Part shown: piece after piece, positions 7,590 through 9,741 of the stretch
Layout of the letters: every line of letters begins with the position of its first letter
How positions within the stretch are numbered: position 1 is the stretch's first letter
NCBI GenBank assembly: GCA_017848075.1
Contig: JAGALG010000009.1
Span: 1-9,741, forward strand
From: Oscillospiraceae bacterium
GTDB lineage: Bacteria > Bacillota > Clostridia > Oscillospirales > Ruminococcaceae
DNA: 9,741 nt
Reading direction: 5' to 3'
Notes under the pieces: generated by a model
The model's database searches: none
The model's input: the letters and a program-made list of their open reading frames with translations, nothing else
What the model was told of the DNA's origin: nothing
Made by a program: the position numbers and the translations under genes

Positions 7590-9032
7590 ATGAGGATCCT
7601 TTTCGCCTGCGGCGGAACCGGTGGACACATCAATCCGGCCATCGCTGTAGCGTCCTATATTCGGGAACGACATCCCGATGCTGTCATTCAGTTTGCAGGA
7701 AACCCAAAAGGAATGGAAGCGAATCTGGTCAGCAAAGCCGGCTTTGACTTTGCTCCAATCATTATTAAAGGAATCCAGAGAAAGCTGAACTGGCGCAATA
7801 TCAAATATAATATTTCTTCTGTTTATTACCTGACCACCGCCTCTGCCCGTGCAGAGAAGCTGATCAAGGCTTTTGGCCCGGATATCGTGGTGGGAACCGG
7901 CGGCTATGTCAGCGGCCCGATCCTGAGAAAAGCGGCAAAGCTGGGCATCAAAACCATTTCCCACGAATCCAACGCATTTCCGGGTGTGACCACCAAGCTG
8001 CTGGCTCAGTATGTGGATAAGATCCTGCTGGCTGTTCCGGAAGCGAAGAAATACCTGTCCGATCGCTGCCAGTACAGCATTACCGGCAACCCTGTAAGAG
8101 AAAGCATTCTGTTCGCTGATCGGGAAAAAGCCAGGGCCAAATTTGGCTTCCGTGAGGAGGATATTTGTATCCTGTCCTTTGGCGGCAGCCAGGGTGCCCG
8201 TCGCCTGAACGAGGCCATGGCTGATCTGCTGGCCTGGGAGCAGGGAAAAGAAAACCTGCGGCACATCCATGCTACCGGTATGTATGGTGTCGATGTGTTC
8301 CCCGGATTGCTGAAAGAGCGGGGCTTGGACCCGGAAAATCTGCCTCATGCGGATATCCGGGAGTACATCAACGATATGGACGACTGCCTTGCGGCAGCCG
8401 ATTTGGTCATTGGCCGTTCCGGTGCGCTGACTTTGTCCGAACTGGAAGCGGCCGGCAGAGCCTCCATTCTGATCCCATCTCCCAATGTAGCGGAGAATCA
8501 TCAGTACCATAATGCTATGGTGCTGGCGAATCACGATGCAGCCGTTGTCATTGAGGAAAAAGACCTGAGCGGTCAGCGGATGTGCAGCACCGTGGAAGAG
8601 CTGATCCGAGATCCACAGCGCTTGAGAACACTGGGTCAGAATGCGCAGAAGCTGGCAATTCTGGATGCCAATCAGAAAATCTGTAATCAAAAATTCTATT
8701 TTTCTTTTCGTTACAAAAGCGAAGACTATAAAATCCCATGTAGTGATATCTTGTATTTTGAAAGCAAGGGACGAAAAATCAATGTATATATCCAAAATGC
8801 AAGCACGGAGACCTTTAACGGAAAATTATTTGAGGTGGAAACGTGGCTGGCGGATGGGAAGATTCCGTTTATAAGGATTCACCAGTCATATCTTGTAAAT
8901 TATCATCACATTAGATCCTGCTCAAAAACAGAGATAACGTTGATAGATGGAACGAAGCTGCCAATCAGTGAAGACCGGAAGAAGAGCTTTAGAAAACAGT
9001 ACAATAAGCTGTTAGAAGAAAATGTTACATAA
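7590..9032 (+). CDS. murG: MurG glycosyltransferase, nearly complete, reading in frame into a LytTR domain (probable chimera)
   Basis: MurG is the membrane-associated transferase that adds GlcNAc from UDP-GlcNAc to lipid I, giving lipid II. Residues 1-365 are normal MurG: GGTGGH (8-13), GTGGYVSGP (102-110), HESNAFPG (125-132), FGGSQGARRLNEAM (197-210), GRSGALTLSELEAAGR (275-290) and ENHQYHNA (302-309). MurG usually ends within a dozen or so residues of the LDANQ region found here at 358-362. Instead the frame continues without a stop into a LytTR DNA-binding domain at about 369-474, giving 480 residues. Both catalytic Rossmann domains are intact, so MurG activity could survive if the fusion exists. 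The ATG at 7590 has AAGAAGGA (7573-7580) 9 nt upstream. GC content drops at the join, and I know of no MurG family member with a LytTR domain. The MurG part is secure; its unity with the tail is doubtful. Confidence 0.85.
   Translation: MRILFACGGTGGHINPAIAVASYIRERHPDAVIQFAGNPKGMEANLVSKAGFDFAPIIIKGIQRKLNWRNIKYNISSVYYLTTASARAEKLIKAFGPDIVVGTGGYVSGPILRKAAKLGIKTISHESNAFPGVTTKLLAQYVDKILLAVPEAKKYLSDRCQYSITGNPVRESILFADREKARAKFGFREEDICILSFGGSQGARRLNEAMADLLAWEQGKENLRHIHATGMYGVDVFPGLLKERGLDPENLPHADIREYINDMDDCLAAADLVIGRSGALTLSELEAAGRASILIPSPNVAENHQYHNAMVLANHDAAVVIEEKDLSGQRMCSTVEELIRDPQRLRTLGQNAQKLAILDANQKICNQKFYFSFRYKSEDYKIPCSDILYFESKGRKINVYIQNASTETFNGKLFEVETWLADGKIPFIRIHQSYLVNYHHIRSCSKTEITLIDGTKLPISEDRKKSFRKQYNKLLEENVT
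8670..8697 (+). repeat. Imperfect 13-bp direct repeat straddling the MurG/LytTR join
   Basis: AATCAGAAAATCT (8670-8682) and AATCAAAAATTCT (8685-8697) agree at 11 of 13 positions and give the doubled NQK in the protein (NQKICNQKF). The first copy is at the end of the MurG match and the second at the beginning of the LytTR match, as expected of a join at short similarity. Low sequence complexity could also produce it by chance. Confidence 0.5.
8685..9032 (+). other. LytTR DNA-binding domain: 3' fragment of a LytR/AgrA-type response regulator gene
   Basis: The translated segment matches a LytTR domain from start to end: FYFSFRYKSEDYKIP, SDILYFESKGRKINVYI, FNGKLFEVETWL, the core FIRIHQSYLVN, and LIDGTKLPIS near the C-terminus. 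LytTR domains bind direct-repeat DNA sites and normally follow a phosphoreceiver (REC) domain in two-component regulators of virulence, bacteriocin or competence genes. No REC domain is present; MurG lies upstream instead. The stop codon and a terminator just after it look native to this gene. Hand counts give 18 of 60 GC at 8701-8760 and 23 of 60 at 8761-8820, against 33 of 60 at 8521-8580 inside murG. I infer the 3' end of a response regulator gene joined to murG by assembly or recombination. Confidence 0.85.
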
Positions 9033-9034
9033 GT

Positions 9035-9084
9035 AAAGTCGGCGTCACCAGTAGAGTTGGGTGGACGCCGATTTTTGCTTTTTT
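9035..9084 (+). terminator. Rho-independent terminator after the LytTR gene end
   Basis: CGGCGTC (9040-9046) pairs with GACGCCG (9064-9070). ACC (9047-9049) continues the stem with GGT (9060-9062) across one bulged G. The outer AAA pairs with the start of the T tract. Two T runs follow (9072-9076 and 9079-9084). The stem starts within 10 nt of the stop codon at 9030-9032. Confidence 0.8.
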
Positions 9085-9085
9085 G

Positions 9086-9103
9086 TTTCGAAACGTTTCG
9101 AAA
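9086..9103. promoter_or_regulatory. Perfect 18-bp palindrome, LacI-family (MalR/CcpA-like) operator
   Basis: TTTCGAAACGTTTCGAAA is its own reverse complement, centred on the CG at 9094-9095. The central AAACGTTT with a CG dyad is typical of LacI-family operators, including maltose and alpha-glucan regulators of Bacillota. A pullulanase gene starts 131 bp downstream, which fits control by maltodextrin availability. The site ends about 25 bp before the proposed -35, so simple blocking of RNA polymerase is not obvious; activation, looping or a missed promoter are possible. The regulator itself is not in the window. Confidence 0.65.
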
Positions 9104-9128
9104 AACAGGAAAAAATAACCAAAAACTA

Positions 9129-9157
9129 TTTATTATTCACAATGGATATGATACAAT
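9129..9157 (+). promoter_or_regulatory. Extended -10 promoter for the pullulanase gene
   Basis: TG-A-TACAAT (9149-9157) is a good extended -10. The hexamer 17 bp upstream, TTTATT (9129-9134), is a weak -35, as is common with extended -10 promoters. Transcription would start near 9164, about 70 nt before the pullulanase ATG. An overlapping alternative -10, TATGAT (9147-9152), has no good -35. Confidence 0.5.
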
Positions 9158-9186
9158 TTGACTAGATTTCGGGAGGCGGAGAATTT

Positions 9187-9237
9187 GTGGAGACCTATCC
9201 GGGAAATAATGGGAAAAGGGAGAAAGTATTATTATGA
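9187..9237 (+). CDS. Possible 16-codon leader ORF overlapping the pullulanase start
   Basis: GTG at 9187 opens a short frame (MVETYPGNNGKREKVL-type, 16 codons with the GTG read as Met) ending at TGA 9235-9237. That stop overlaps the pullulanase ATG as ATGA, the usual arrangement for translational coupling. A stronger ribosome site than the pullulanase has itself, GGGAGG (9171-9176), lies 10 nt before the GTG. No codon evidence is possible at this length, and the strong site could be incidental. Confidence 0.25.
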   Translation: METYPGNNGKREKVLL

Positions 9238-9611
9238 AACGAAAAGTGAAAGCATTGATTATGGCAGTGCTGATGTTTGTAATGACACTGGCACCATCCT
9301 TTGTGGATGCGGTGACGGTGAAGGCGGCAGAAGAGCTGACACTGAAGCTGCACTATCACAGAGCGGATGGCAATTACGACGGATGGGACGTCTGGCTCTG
9401 GGAGGAAGGCGGCGAGGGTGCCGGATATGCCTTTGAAGAGGAAGACGGGGAGATGGTAGCGACAAAGGTGATAACACCGGGAGTGACTTCCGTTGGATTC
9501 ATCGTCAGAACGGCTGACTGGACGAAGGATGTTGATGCTGACCAGTTTATTGACCTTACAGAAATGGTTTCCGGTACGGTTCATATCTATGTAGAGTCTG
9601 GTGTGGAGGGC
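9234..9611 (+). CDS. Secreted pullulanase, 5' fragment: signal peptide and one PUD/CBM41 domain
   Basis: The fragment encodes the first 126 residues of an extracellular or cell-surface alpha-glucan debranching enzyme. A signal peptide comes first: basic MKRKVK, a hydrophobic core to about residue 25, and probable cleavage near VKAA (29-32). One pullulanase-associated domain (PUD, CBM41 type) follows at about 36-120. Its hallmarks are LHYHRADGNYDGWDVWLW (39-56), the run to VGFIVRTADWTKDVDADQFI (87-106) and GTVHIYVESG (114-123); the aromatic residues of the first stretch bind alpha-glucan. AAGGGAGA about 10 nt upstream serves the ATG. From codon 127 the frame gives unrelated residues to a stop at 9732-9734, because the DNA there is S1 coding sequence read backwards. 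No catalytic GH13 domain is present. Pullulanase is the likely identity, but another PUD-bearing amylase is possible. Confidence 0.8.
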
Positions 9612-9612
9612 A

Positions 9613-9741
9613 GGGTGTCAGCTCTACAAATGCACCAAAGTCAGTCATACGTGCAACCGTACCGCTTACGACATTTCCTACTGCAAATTTCTCTTCTGCA
9701 TTATTCCAAGGATTTGCATCCGGGAATTTCATAGAAAGCGC
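9613..9741 (-). CDS. rpsA: Ribosomal protein S1 (RpsA) internal fragment
   Basis: Read on the minus strand from 9741 to 9613, 43 codons encode the linker after one S1 (OB-fold) repeat and the start of the next: LSMKFPDANPW, then EEKFAVGNVVSGTVARMTDFGAFVELTP. The core V.G.V.R.TDFGAFVEL is diagnostic of ribosomal protein S1 repeats, which hold mRNA near the 30S platform; the KFPDxNPW linker resembles Clostridia S1 proteins, some of them fused to IspH. Both ends are cut, by the window edge at 9741 and by the join at 9611-9613. Beyond the join the minus-strand frame reads CPPHQTLHR instead of the expected GVEGL. No gene start, stop or ribosome site is present. Confidence 0.85.

Noticed and set aside
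7506..8795. Minus-strand open frame of 429 codons opposite murG
   Set aside because: Antisense shadow of murG; no plausible start context or protein family.
9158..9436. 92-codon plus-strand frame overlapping the pullulanase start
   Set aside because: It runs out of frame through the signal peptide and PUD coding sequence, and its translation resembles no family.
9600..9611. GVEG coding sequence at the join, resembling the PGVEG that S1 repeats normally have after ELTP
   Set aside because: I considered shared sequence as the cause of the join, but the S1 piece is in the opposite orientation, so annealing at this motif would not give the observed order.
9612..9734. C-terminal 40 residues of the open frame that begins with the pullulanase
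   Set aside because: They come from reading the S1 coding sequence in antisense; the minus strand gives a clear S1 repeat.

Overview
The window is mostly a division and cell-wall (dcw) cluster from a Gram-positive bacterium, very probably class Clostridia (Bacillota). Seven genes on the + strand run from base 1 to about 8685: the 3' part of a PASTA-bearing class B penicillin-binding protein (SpoVD/PBP2B type), murE, murF, mraY, an unrecognised 201-residue gene, ftsW/spoVE and murG. The Clostridia placement rests on the gene order, the PASTA transpeptidase, sigma-A-like promoters, purine-rich Shine-Dalgarno sites and a MurE carrying the DNPR motif of meso-diaminopimelate enzymes. Genus and species cannot be read from this window.

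These genes cover a nearly continuous path. MurE and MurF complete the UDP-MurNAc-pentapeptide in the cytoplasm, MraY loads it on undecaprenyl phosphate, MurG adds GlcNAc to give lipid II, FtsW polymerises glycan at the septum and the PBP cross-links it. murD, which normally sits between mraY and spoVE/ftsW in Bacillota, is not there; an acidic, apparently soluble unknown protein takes its place. The cluster is split transcriptionally. A rho-independent terminator lies between the PBP gene and murE, and a near-consensus sigma-A promoter overlaps the murE stop codon and should drive murF onward.

The last ~1.06 kb (8685-9741) is of a different kind. The murG frame runs without a stop into a LytTR DNA-binding domain of the sort found at the C-terminus of LytR/AgrA response regulators, and GC content falls sharply at the join. 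A terminator, a perfect 18-bp LacI-type palindrome, an extended -10 promoter and the 5' end of a secreted pullulanase (signal peptide plus one carbohydrate-binding PUD/CBM41 domain) follow. The pullulanase stops abruptly at about 9611 and is joined to a piece of ribosomal protein S1 on the opposite strand. Two mid-gene joins between unrelated genes, one of them inverted, within 1 kb at the edge of the sequence look more like chimeric assembly or amplification than biology. I therefore read the MurG-LytTR fusion as probably artefactual, while giving tests that could show otherwise. I see no RNA genes, CRISPR arrays, transposases or insertion sequences, and no convincing new biological system beyond the points listed as findings.
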